A program made the translations under genes and the position numbers. The notes under the pieces are model-generated. The model was not told the origin of the DNA and made no database searches. It saw only the letters and a list, made by a program, of their open reading frames with translations. Below, piece by piece: positions 33,424 through 41,240 of a stretch of DNA of 64,000 nt. The stretch comes from Azospirillum oleiclasticum (GTDB taxonomy: Bacteria > Pseudomonadota > Alphaproteobacteria > Azospirillales > Azospirillaceae): assembly GCF_013423485.1 (NCBI RefSeq), contig NZ_JABFFR010000005.1, forward strand, positions 62,001 to 126,000. Reading direction: 5' to 3'. Within the stretch, counting starts at the first letter, position 1, and each line of letters begins with the position of its first letter.

Positions 33424-33966
33424 ATGCCAACCGCCTTCCTTCTCTACGTGCGGGGGATCACGGCCGTGAACCGGCTGCTGTTCCGGATCGCCGCCGCGCT
33501 GATGTTCGTCGTCGTGCCGGTCATGATGTACGAGGTGATCGCCCGCTACGCCTTCGCGGCGCCGACCACCTGGGGCATGGAGCTGGCGACGCTGCTGTTC
33601 GGCCCGTATTTCCTGCTGGGCGGCCCGTACCTGCTGCATCTGCGCGGGCACGTGAACCTGGATCTGGCGCGGCGCGCCATGTCGCCGGGCTGGAACCGCT
33701 TCTTCGAGCTGGTCAACCAGCCGGTGATCGTCGCCTTCTGCGCGATCCTGCTCTACTACTCCTGGCCGCTCGCCGTGCAGGCGTGGGAGTTCAAGGAGAC
33801 CTCCTTCTCCGCCTGGAACCCGCCGATCTGGCCGGTCAAGTTCGCCGTGCCGCTGGCCGTCGTGCTGATGGCGGCGCAGAGCATCGCGGAGTTCCTGCGC
33901 GTGCTGTTCCGTGACCCCACGGCCTTCGAGCCGGCATCCCACGACACGCCGGAGACCGCGGCATGA
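33424..33966 (+). CDS. TRAP transporter small membrane subunit (DctQ type)
   Basis: A 180-residue protein with four membrane segments. The family region around MYEVIARYAFAAPTTWGMEL matches DctQ proteins, where this stretch follows the first helix. It stabilises the large permease subunit. Its stop overlaps the next start by four bases (ATGA). The start at 33424 is the only good ATG, and the ribosome site is weak. Confidence 0.88.
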   Translation: MPTAFLLYVRGITAVNRLLFRIAAALMFVVVPVMMYEVIARYAFAAPTTWGMELATLLFGPYFLLGGPYLLHLRGHVNLDLARRAMSPGWNRFFELVNQPVIVAFCAILLYYSWPLAVQAWEFKETSFSAWNPPIWPVKFAVPLAVVLMAAQSIAEFLRVLFRDPTAFEPASHDTPETAA

Positions 33967-35276
33967 CGCCCACCGCCATTCTCGTCACCATGTTCGGCGG
34001 CCTGACCCTGTTCATGCTGACCGGGCTGCCGATCGCCTTCGTGCTGGGCGGGCTGTCGCTGCTGTTCACGGTCACGCTGTGGAACGCCGACGCCGTCGTC
34101 ATCCTGGCCCTGCAGATCTTCGACACCATGCGGTCGGAGGCGCTGCTCGGCATCCCGCTCTACATCCTGATGGCCAGCATCCTGCAACGCTCCGGCGTCA
34201 TCGAGGATCTGTACCGGGCGATGGAGCTGTGGTTCGGCCGGGTGCGCGGCGGGCTCGCCATCGGCACCGTGGTCATCTGCGTGATCATGGCGGCGATGAC
34301 CGGCGTGGTCGGGGCCGCGGTGACCGCCATGGGCGTGCTGGCGCTGCCGGAGATGCTGCGCCGCCGCTACGATCCGGGGCTGGCGACGGGGACCATCTGC
34401 GCCGCCGGCACGCTGGGCATCCTGATCCCGCCGTCGGTGCTGACCATCGTCTACGCGGTGACCGCGCAGATCTCCATCGGCAAGATGCTGATCGCCGGCA
34501 TCGTACCGGGCGCCATCCTGGCCGCCCTCTACATCGCCTACATCCTGGCCGTGTCCTACCTGAAGCCCGGCAAGGTGCCGGCGGCGGCGGTGGAGCGGGT
34601 GCCGCTGGGCGCCAAGCTGCGCAGCCTGCGCTCGCTGGTGCTGCCGGCGCTGATCATCGTGATGATCCTGGGCTCCATCTTCTTCGGCGTCGCCACACCG
34701 ACGGAGGCCGCGGCGGTGGGCGTGGTGGGCGCCATGATCGCGGCCGCCCTGCGCCGTCGCCTCACCATCGACAACCTGTCGACCGCGGCGGTGGAGACGC
34801 TGAAGGCGACCGCGATGATCCTGTGGATCACCATCGGGGCCAAGGCCTATGTGGCGATCTTCACCGGGCTGGGCGGGGCCGACACGCTGATGGGCTTCAT
34901 CCGCGATCTGAACGTCCACCCCTACATGGTGCTGGCGGTGATGATGCTGGTGCTGATCTTCCTCGGCACCGTGCTGGACGAGATCGGCATCATCCTGCTG
35001 ACCGTCCCCGTCTTCCTGCCCATCGTGCGGCTGCTGGGCTTCGACGAGGTGTGGTTCGGCGTGCTCTACGCCATCACGATCCAGATGGGCTACATCAGCC
35101 CGCCCTTCGGCTACACGCTCTTCTACATCAAGGGCACGCTGCCGAAGCATCTGGGCATGGACACCGTGTACCGCGGCATCGTGCCCTTCTTCCTGCTGCA
35201 GGTTCTGGGCCTGCTGATCTGCGCCGCCTTCCCCGGGCTGGTCACCTGGCTTCCCCGCCTGATGGTGGGTGGCTGA
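33963..35276 (+). CDS. TRAP transporter large permease subunit (DctM type)
   Basis: The 437-residue membrane protein with about 12 helices contains typical DctM/SiaM signatures: GIPLYILMASILQRSG, AAGTLGILIPPSVLTIVYAV, ATPTEAAAVGVVGAMI and PPFGYTLFYIKG. It carries out sodium-coupled import together with the DctQ-type subunit and binding protein. It overlaps the preceding gene and is followed after 54 bp by the HMG-CoA reductase gene, so all are probably one operon. Confidence 0.92.
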   Translation: MTPTAILVTMFGGLTLFMLTGLPIAFVLGGLSLLFTVTLWNADAVVILALQIFDTMRSEALLGIPLYILMASILQRSGVIEDLYRAMELWFGRVRGGLAIGTVVICVIMAAMTGVVGAAVTAMGVLALPEMLRRRYDPGLATGTICAAGTLGILIPPSVLTIVYAVTAQISIGKMLIAGIVPGAILAALYIAYILAVSYLKPGKVPAAAVERVPLGAKLRSLRSLVLPALIIVMILGSIFFGVATPTEAAAVGVVGAMIAAALRRRLTIDNLSTAAVETLKATAMILWITIGAKAYVAIFTGLGGADTLMGFIRDLNVHPYMVLAVMMLVLIFLGTVLDEIGIILLTVPVFLPIVRLLGFDEVWFGVLYAITIQMGYISPPFGYTLFYIKGTLPKHLGMDTVYRGIVPFFLLQVLGLLICAAFPGLVTWLPRLMVGG

Positions 35277-35330
35277 GCCCCCTGCCCTGCCCTGCCCGTT
35301 CTCGCACGCGTTCCTTTGGAGACGACACCC

Positions 35331-36623
35331 GTGACCAGCAACCAGCTCAAGAGCTCCCGCATCTCCGGCTTCCACAAGAAGTCGCCGCAGGAACGCCTCG
35401 ACCTCGTCGCCGCCTTCGCCGGGCTGGACGAGGCGACGGTGGCGCACCTCGCGAACATGGGGAACCTCGACCCGCACCTCGCCGACCACCTGATCGAGAA
35501 CGTGGTCGGCACCATGAACATCCCCGTCGGCATCGCCACCAACATGCGCATCGACGGCGAGGACATGCTGATCCCGATGGCGACCGAGGAATCCTCGGTC
35601 GTCGCCGCGGTCTGCAACGCGGCGCGCCAGTGCTACGACGTTGGCGGCTTCGTGACCTCCTCGTCGGGCACGCTGATGATCGCGCAGATCCAGCTCGTGG
35701 ATTCGCCCGACCCGCACAACGCCCGCATCAAGATCCTGGAGCGCCGTGACGAGATCAAGGCGGTCTGCGACGAGTGCGACCCCATCCTGGTCAAGCTCGG
35801 CGGCGGCTTCCGCGACGTCGAGGTGCGGATCATCGACACGCTGGGCGGGCCGATGGTGATCACCCACCTGATCGTCGACACCCGCGACGCCATGGGCGCC
35901 AACGCCGTGAACACCATGGCGGAGAAGCTGGCCCCCAGCATCGCCGCCTGGACCGGCGGGCGCACCTACCTGCGCATCCTGTCCAACCTGGCCGACCGCC
36001 GGCTCGCCCGCGCCCGCGCCACTTGGACCTGCGAGGCCATCGCCGCGTCGGGCATGGCGGGCGAGGCGGTGCGCGACGGCATCGTCAGCGCCTACCAGTT
36101 CGCGGCGGCCGACCCCTACCGTGCCGCCACCCACAACAAGGGCATCATGAACGGCATCACCGCCGTGGTGCTGGCGACCGGCAACGACACCCGCGCCATC
36201 GAGGCGGGCTGCCACGCCTACGCCGCCAAGGACGGCCATTACGGCAGCCTGACCCGCTGGGAGGTGACGCCGGAGGGGCATCTGGCCGGCAGCATCGAGG
36301 TGCCGATGGCCGTCGGCCTGATCGGCGGCGCGACCAAGCTGCACCCGACCGCGCGCGCGAACCTGAAGATCCTGGGCGTCACCACCGCCGACCGTCTCGC
36401 CCGCGTCATCGCCGCGGTCGGCCTCGCCCAGAACTTCTCGGCGCTGAAGGCGCTGGCGACCACCGGCATCCAGAAGGGCCACATGGCGCTGCACGCCCAG
36501 AACATCGCCATGATGGCCGGTGCGGTGGGCGAGGAGATCGACCGCGTCGCCCGCGTCCTGGTCGAGCGCGGCACCGTCCGCGTCGATGTGGCGGAAGCCG
36601 AGCTGAAGCTGATCCGCGGGTGA
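35331..36623 (+). CDS. mvaA: hydroxymethylglutaryl-CoA reductase, class II (degradative)
   Basis: The 430-residue enzyme matches Pseudomonas mevalonii MvaA: the substrate-loop region ENVVGTMNIPVGIATNMRID, the catalytic glutamate in MATEESSVVAA (Glu86/87), the catalytic lysine in THNKGIMNGITAVV, the aspartate in TGNDTRAIEAG, and the C-terminal catalytic histidine in QKGHMALHAQNIA. Class II enzymes oxidise mevalonate with CoA and two NAD+ to HMG-CoA when mevalonate is a carbon source. GTG 35331 has a GGAG site 9 bp upstream; an in-frame TTG at 35316 is less likely. No HMG-CoA lyase gene is in the window. Alphaproteobacteria normally make isoprenoids by the MEP route, so degradation is the sensible role. 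Confidence 0.93.
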   Translation: MTSNQLKSSRISGFHKKSPQERLDLVAAFAGLDEATVAHLANMGNLDPHLADHLIENVVGTMNIPVGIATNMRIDGEDMLIPMATEESSVVAAVCNAARQCYDVGGFVTSSSGTLMIAQIQLVDSPDPHNARIKILERRDEIKAVCDECDPILVKLGGGFRDVEVRIIDTLGGPMVITHLIVDTRDAMGANAVNTMAEKLAPSIAAWTGGRTYLRILSNLADRRLARARATWTCEAIAASGMAGEAVRDGIVSAYQFAAADPYRAATHNKGIMNGITAVVLATGNDTRAIEAGCHAYAAKDGHYGSLTRWEVTPEGHLAGSIEVPMAVGLIGGATKLHPTARANLKILGVTTADRLARVIAAVGLAQNFSALKALATTGIQKGHMALHAQNIAMMAGAVGEEIDRVARVLVERGTVRVDVAEAELKLIRG

Positions 36624-36681
36624 GCCCTCGCACCCGCTGACACGGCGTGGCAGCATGGGGCGTCCCTGATCGGAACGTCCC

Positions 36682-37377
36682 ATGCCCCGCGCCGAGCGCC
36701 TGTTCGACCTGTTGCAGATCCTGCGCCGCCACCGCCAGCCGGTGAGCGGCGCTTCGCTTGCCGGGGAGCTGGGGGTCAGCCTGCGCACGCTGTACCGCGA
36801 CATCGCCGCCCTCCAGCGGCTGGGGGCCGAGGTGGATGGGGAGCCGGGTGTCGGCTATGTGCTGCGCCCCGGCTTCCTGCTGCCGCCGCTGATGTTCGCG
36901 GAGGAGGAGATGGAGGCGGTCATGCTCGGCATCCGCTGGGTGGCGGAGCGCGGCGATCCCCGGCTGGCCGCCGCGGCGCGCGACGCGCGGGCCCGCATCG
37001 GCGCCGTGCTGCCGGCGGAGCTGCGCGACCGGATCGGCACCCCTTCCCTTCTGATCGGGCCGGAGTCCGCGGGCTCCGCCGACACGGTGGACCTCGCCTT
37101 GCTGCGCGACGCGCTGCGGCGGGAGCGCAAGTTGGCGCTGGTCTACCGCGACCAGTCCGGGGCGGAGACCGAGCGCACGGTGTGGCCGGTGGCGCTGGGC
37201 TTCTTCGACCGCATGCGCATGCTGGTGGCGTGGTGCGAGCTGCGCGACGGCTTCCGCCATTTCCGCACCGACCGCATGGTCTCCGCCACCGTCACCGACC
37301 AGCGCCCGCCGCGCCGCCGCGCCGCCCTGCTGACGGCATGGCGGGAGAGCGAAGGCATCCGCTGCATGGACTGCTGA
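36682..37377 (+). CDS. YafY-type transcriptional regulator with WYL domain
   Basis: The 231-residue protein has an N-terminal HTH_11-type helix-turn-helix (ERLFDLLQILRRHRQPVSGA, LGVSLRTLYRDIAALQRLGA) and a C-terminal WYL domain (LVYRDQSGAETERTVWPVAL, WCELRDGFRHFRTDRM). It is the usual short YafY form. It sits 58 bp after mvaA and 63 bp before a VOC-family gene, which it most likely controls, as this pair is common. WYL ligands are unknown for this group. Confidence 0.87.
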   Translation: MPRAERLFDLLQILRRHRQPVSGASLAGELGVSLRTLYRDIAALQRLGAEVDGEPGVGYVLRPGFLLPPLMFAEEEMEAVMLGIRWVAERGDPRLAAAARDARARIGAVLPAELRDRIGTPSLLIGPESAGSADTVDLALLRDALRRERKLALVYRDQSGAETERTVWPVALGFFDRMRMLVAWCELRDGFRHFRTDRMVSATVTDQRPPRRRAALLTAWRESEGIRCMDC

Positions 37378-37440
37378 CAGGAACTGACAGTGGGCCGGTC
37401 CACACTGCGGTCATCCCAACCAAGGAATGGACCCGCCAGC

Positions 37441-37809
37441 ATGGACCGCACCACCACCGTTCTCTACGTCGCCGACGTGGCCGCCAGCGTCGCCTTCTAC
37501 CGCGCCCGGCTCGGGCTGGAGCCGGTCGAGAACCACCCCGGCTTCGCCATGTTCGCCCTGCCCTCGGGCGGGCTGATCGGGCTGTGGTCGCGCGCCGACG
37601 CGATCCCGCCGGCCGCCCCCGGCAGCACCGGCTTCGAGCTGCTGTTCCCGGTCGCCGACCGCGACGCGGTGGAGACCGCCCACCGTGAGTGGAGCGAGGC
37701 CGGCGTGCCCATCGCGCAGGCACCGCGCTCGCTGGACTTCGGCCACAGCTTCGTCGGGCTCGACCCGGACGGCACCCGGCTGCGGGTGTGCTTCCTGTCC
37801 GGGATGTAA
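37441..37809 (+). CDS. VOC (glyoxalase/bleomycin-resistance) family protein
   Basis: The 122-residue single-domain VOC protein starts with the family strand TTTVLYVADVAASVAFYRAR and contains GFAMFALPSGGLIGLW and SFVGLDPDGTRLRVCF. These proteins dimerise to form one or two metal sites; the reaction is not predictable. ATG 37441 was chosen as the family core begins there, rejecting a start at 37390. It is likely in one unit with the upstream WYL regulator gene. Confidence 0.85.
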   Translation: MDRTTTVLYVADVAASVAFYRARLGLEPVENHPGFAMFALPSGGLIGLWSRADAIPPAAPGSTGFELLFPVADRDAVETAHREWSEAGVPIAQAPRSLDFGHSFVGLDPDGTRLRVCFLSGM

Positions 37810-37810
37810 T

Positions 37811-37826
37811 CGTCAGTTTACTGACG
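37811..37826 (+). terminator. short hairpin after the VOC gene
   Basis: CGTCAG (37811-37816) and CTGACG (37821-37826) pair around TTTA, two bases after the TAA stop. AAATT follows. It may serve as a weak terminator or be part of the larger palindromic region that follows. Confidence 0.4.
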
Positions 37827-37844
37827 AAATTCCACCCTTGCCCG

Positions 37845-37963
37845 CCTCCGGCGGGAGAGGGAAGGGGCCCGCGCGAAGCGTGGGAAGGGTGAGGGCTAGG
37901 TCCCCCCGGGAATCCCTGCCCTCACCTTCCCGCTTCGCGGGCCCCTCCCTCTCCCGCCGGCGG
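37845..37963. repeat. large imperfect inverted repeat (about 45-50 bp arms)
   Basis: The left arm 37845-37896 and right arm 37918-37963 are near-complementary with a few 1-2 base indels and a 21-base spacer, sharing cores such as GGCGGGAGAGGGA and GAAGCG. The folded RNA would be a very stable stem. It fills much of the 329-bp gene-free stretch 37810-38138, before the SDR operon. The remainder (37964-38138) shows no gene and should hold the SDR promoter. Similar GC-rich arms occur at 49401-49516, suggesting a dispersed intergenic element. Confidence 0.75.
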
Positions 37964-38138
37964 CGGGCGAGGGATTTTGGCATGCGGTGCCCCCGCCGCG
38001 GTCATTCGCCCAACAATGAAGCATGCGGCGGTATGACGCAGCGGCGCAACGCCGCGCGTTCCCTGCCCCAGCCCCGCCGCCGCCCCTGGCACGCCATTTG
38101 CTCATAACACTGAGCAATAAGAGCGAGAGGCAGGGGCT

Positions 38139-38894
38139 ATGGGTCTGGAGGGCAAGGTGGCCGTGGTCACCGGCGGCGCCCGCGGCATCGGTGCCGCGGT
38201 GGCGCGCGGGCTGGCCGAGCGCGGCGCCCGCGTGGTGATCGCCGACCTCGACGGTGCGGAGGAGGCGGCGCGGACCCTGCGCGACGCCGGGTTCGAGGCG
38301 GCGGGCCTGCGTGTCGACGTGTCGTCGGAAGCCGACACAGCGGCGATGGCCGCCGCCGCCGAGGACGCGTTCGGCGGGCTCGACATCCTCGTCAACAACG
38401 CCGGCATCTACTCCAGCCTGACGCCCAAGCCCTTCGCGGAGATCGATCCGGCGGAGTGGCGGCGGGTGATGGAGGTCAACACGCTCGGCATCTTCCTGTG
38501 CTGCCGGGCGGCGCTGGCGCCGATGACTCGGCGCGGCGGCGGGCGGATCGTCACCATCTCCTCCGGCGTCGCCTTCAAGGGCAACCCCTTCATGGCGCAT
38601 TACGTGGCGAGCAAGGGGGCCGTCGTCTCGCTGACCCGCGCGCTCGCCACCGAGCTCGGCCCCCGCGGCATCCTGGTCAACAGCGTCGCCCCCGGCTTCA
38701 CGCTCAGCGACGGCGTTCTCGGCAACCCCACGCTGGTGGCGGGGGTGAAGGAGCCGTCGCTGCGCAACCGGGTGCTGGCGCGCGACATGCTGCCGGAGGA
38801 TCTGGTGGGCGCCGTCTGCTTCTTCGCCGGGCCGGATTCGGCCTTCATCACCGGCCAGACCCTCGTGGTCGATGGCGGTGCCTATTACCACTGA
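38139..38894 (+). CDS. short-chain dehydrogenase/reductase
   Basis: A 251-residue classical SDR: NAD(P)-binding TGGARGIGAAVA, NNAG in ILVNNAGIY, catalytic serine in TISSG, and Tyr155-x-x-x-Lys159 (YVASK). An aspartate after the second strand (VIADLDG) suggests NAD+ preference. It starts an operon with the oxygenase and binding-protein genes (15 and 53 bp gaps). It probably oxidises or reduces an alcohol or ketone intermediate; the substrate is unknown. Confidence 0.9.
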   Translation: MGLEGKVAVVTGGARGIGAAVARGLAERGARVVIADLDGAEEAARTLRDAGFEAAGLRVDVSSEADTAAMAAAAEDAFGGLDILVNNAGIYSSLTPKPFAEIDPAEWRRVMEVNTLGIFLCCRAALAPMTRRGGGRIVTISSGVAFKGNPFMAHYVASKGAVVSLTRALATELGPRGILVNSVAPGFTLSDGVLGNPTLVAGVKEPSLRNRVLARDMLPEDLVGAVCFFAGPDSAFITGQTLVVDGGAYYH

Positions 38895-38909
38895 GCCGGG
38901 GGTTACAGC

Positions 38910-39890
38910 ATGACCAAGGGCATTCCCGTCATCGACATCGCCCCCGCGCTCGCGGGATCGCTGGAGGACCGCAAGCGGGTGGCGCGGGAGATCGACCACA
39001 CCTGCACCGAGACCGGCTTCTTCACCATCACCGGCCATGGGGTGGACACCGCGCTGATCGACGCGCTGCGGTCGACCGCGCACGCGTTCTTCGCCCTGCC
39101 GCTGGACGAGAAGCGGCGCGCCATCCACCCGGTGGCGGACACGCCGCGCGGCTACCGCGCGCTGGGCATCGAGGCGCTGGCGCACGGCAACGACCGCCCT
39201 ACCCCGCCGGACCTGAAGGAATACTACCATTTCGGCCGCGAGCGCTGGCCCGACGAGCCCTACTACACGTCGGCGGAGGGGCGTCGCTACTTCATCCCCA
39301 ACCTGTGGCCGGAGCGCCCCGAGGGCTTCGCCGCGGTGGCCGAGCGCTACTACGCGGAGATGGAGCGTCTCGTGCTGTGCATGATGCGGCTGACCGCGTT
39401 GGCGCACGATCTGGACGAGACTTTCTTCGACGACAAGATCGACCGCCACATCACCGCGATGCGCCTGAACTTCTACCCCGAGCAGACCGGCGCCCCGGCC
39501 CCGGACCAGATGCGCGCCGGCGCCCACACCGATTACGGGCTGCTGACCATCCTGAACGGCGAGAATGTGCCGGGCGGCTTGCAGGTGCTGACCCGCGGCG
39601 GCGAGTGGATCGACGTGGAGACCGACCCCGGCAACTTCGTGGTCAACATCGGCGATCTGCTGATGCGCTGGACCAACGACCGCTGGGTCTCCAACACCCA
39701 CCGCGTGATCAACCCGCCGGCGGAGCTGGCGGCCAAGACCAAACGGTTGTCCATCGCCTTCTTCCACCACCCCAACTACGACGCGCGGGTGGAGTGCATC
39801 GCCCCGCCGGGCAAGGCGAAATACCCGCCCGTGCTGTCCGGCGAATACCGCGACCTGAAGTACCGGCAGACCCGCGTTTCCGCGGCGTGA
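38910..39890 (+). CDS. isopenicillin N synthase-family 2-oxoglutarate/Fe(II) oxygenase
   Basis: The 326-residue enzyme opens with PVIDIAPALAG and GFFTITGHGVDTALID (the DIOX_N region). It has the iron ligands His206 and Asp208 in HTDYG and His264 in NTHRV, and the Arg279/Ser281 pair in KRLSIAF that binds 2-oxoglutarate or substrate carboxylate. The family covers hydroxylases, ethylene-forming and penicillin-type enzymes, so the reaction is open. It lies 15 bp after the SDR gene, and a joint two-step oxidation of an imported compound is a reasonable guess. Confidence 0.9.
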   Translation: MTKGIPVIDIAPALAGSLEDRKRVAREIDHTCTETGFFTITGHGVDTALIDALRSTAHAFFALPLDEKRRAIHPVADTPRGYRALGIEALAHGNDRPTPPDLKEYYHFGRERWPDEPYYTSAEGRRYFIPNLWPERPEGFAAVAERYYAEMERLVLCMMRLTALAHDLDETFFDDKIDRHITAMRLNFYPEQTGAPAPDQMRAGAHTDYGLLTILNGENVPGGLQVLTRGGEWIDVETDPGNFVVNIGDLLMRWTNDRWVSNTHRVINPPAELAAKTKRLSIAFFHHPNYDARVECIAPPGKAKYPPVLSGEYRDLKYRQTRVSAA

Positions 39891-39943
39891 GCCCCCTGCC
39901 CTCCCCTTTCCCCCCTGTGACGATCAACAAGGAGACGATGCCC

Positions 39944-41080
39944 ATGGTGCGATTGACAGCCCTGGCCGCGCTGGCGCTGGTCCAGGCCACGGCGGCCCAG
40001 GCCCAGGACACCGTGAAGATCGGCGTGACCCAGCCGCTGACCGGCGCCGTCGCCGCGTCCGGCAACTACATCACCGACGGCGCCCGCATCGCCGAGGCGA
40101 TGTTCAACGCCCAGGGCGGCGTGCTCGGCAAGAAGATCGAGCTGGTCATCGAGGACAACAAGAGCAACCCGAAGGAGGCCGTCACCACCGCGGAGAAGCT
40201 GGTCCTGCGCGACAAGGTGCCGGTGATGATCGGCGCCTGGAGCTCCACCTTCACCCTGGCGGTGATGCCGAAACTGCTGGAATACGGCGTGCCGATGGTG
40301 GTGGAGACCTCGTCATCCAGCAAGATCACGACCGCCGGCAACCCGTGGGTGTTCCGCATCGCGCCGACCTCCGCCATGGAGGCGAAGGCCTTCGCGGAGA
40401 AGCTGTCGCACTTCGACCCGCCCATCAAGAAGGTCGATTTCCTGAGCGTCAACAACGACTTCGGTCTGGGCGCCGCGCAGGCCTTCAAGAAGGAGCTGGG
40501 GGCCAAGGGCGTCGCGGTCGGCGTCACCGAGACCATGACCCCCGACGCCACCGACCTGTCGGCCCAGCTCACCCGCATCAAGCAGTCGGGCGGCGACACC
40601 GTGATCGTCACCTCGGGCGTCGAGCAGATCACGCTGGCGGTCAAGCAGGCGGCCGAGCAGCGCGTCACCCACCGCATCCTGACCACCGGCGGCTCCTTCC
40701 CCGGCGAGTTGATGGCGAACCCGGTCGGCGCCGGCAGCTACCACCTGCTGTTCTTCCCGCCCTGGAACCCGGAGAAGGCCACCCACGCCGACCTCGCCAC
40801 CACCTTCGTCGCGGAGTGGAAGAAGCGCAACCTGGAGTTCGCCGGCCTGACCGAGGGCTTCCGCGGCTACGACGCCGTCGCCACCGTGGTGGAAGCCGTG
40901 AAGCTGGCCGGCAAGGCCGAGCCCGCCGCGATCCGCGACGCGCTGTGGAAGGTCAAGGTGAAGGGCATCAACGGCGACATCGCCTTCATGAAGGACGGGC
41001 CGGAGGGCAAGGAGAGCGGCCAGAACATGCCCAACGTCTATGTGGTGATGCTGAAGGACGGCAAGGTGTCGATGCCCTGA
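39944..41080 (+). CDS. branched-chain amino acid-type ABC substrate-binding protein without cognate permease
   Basis: The 378-residue periplasmic binding protein has a signal peptide (VRLTALAALALVQATAAQAQ) and a LivJ-type fold: VKIGVTQPLTGAVAASGNYI, VIEDNKSNPKEAVTTAEKLV, MIGAWSSTFTLAVMP. ATG 39944 has AAGGAG at 39929-39934 with suitable spacing; ATG 39938 is too close. It ends an operon with SDR and oxygenase genes and is followed by a terminator; no ABC permease or ATPase is adjacent. It may use shared Liv-type components or act as a receptor. Confidence 0.88.
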   Translation: MVRLTALAALALVQATAAQAQDTVKIGVTQPLTGAVAASGNYITDGARIAEAMFNAQGGVLGKKIELVIEDNKSNPKEAVTTAEKLVLRDKVPVMIGAWSSTFTLAVMPKLLEYGVPMVVETSSSSKITTAGNPWVFRIAPTSAMEAKAFAEKLSHFDPPIKKVDFLSVNNDFGLGAAQAFKKELGAKGVAVGVTETMTPDATDLSAQLTRIKQSGGDTVIVTSGVEQITLAVKQAAEQRVTHRILTTGGSFPGELMANPVGAGSYHLLFFPPWNPEKATHADLATTFVAEWKKRNLEFAGLTEGFRGYDAVATVVEAVKLAGKAEPAAIRDALWKVKVKGINGDIAFMKDGPEGKESGQNMPNVYVVMLKDGKVSMP

Positions 41081-41102
41081 CCGGACGGACCGGGCGATGC
41101 AC

Positions 41103-41130
41103 GGGCGGGGGGCTTTCCCCCGCCCTTTTT
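41103..41130 (+). terminator. rho-independent terminator of the SDR-oxygenase-binding protein operon
   Basis: GGGCGGGGG (41103-41111) pairs perfectly with CCCCCGCCC (41117-41125), loop GCTTT, followed directly by five T residues (41126-41130). It lies 22 bp after the stop codon. This is the clearest intrinsic terminator in the window. Confidence 0.92.
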
Positions 41131-41240
41131 GTTTCTGCCCAACTTTTGATCAGGGCTGACGCGCTTATCGGTCATAGCGACTGACCCTTCCCCGTACCGT
41201 ACCATCGCCCCCGCGGCGGGTGTCGCGGGGAGGAAACGGA

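Noticed and set aside
33756..36803. 1015-residue minus-strand frame over the TRAP permease and HMG-CoA reductase genes
   Set aside because: Low-complexity His/Gln/Asp/Gly content and no motifs; it mirrors well-identified plus-strand genes.
39938..39946. ATG at 39938 as start of the LivJ-type gene
   Set aside because: Only three bases separate it from the AAGGAG site; ATG 39944 has normal spacing and the signal peptide still begins correctly.
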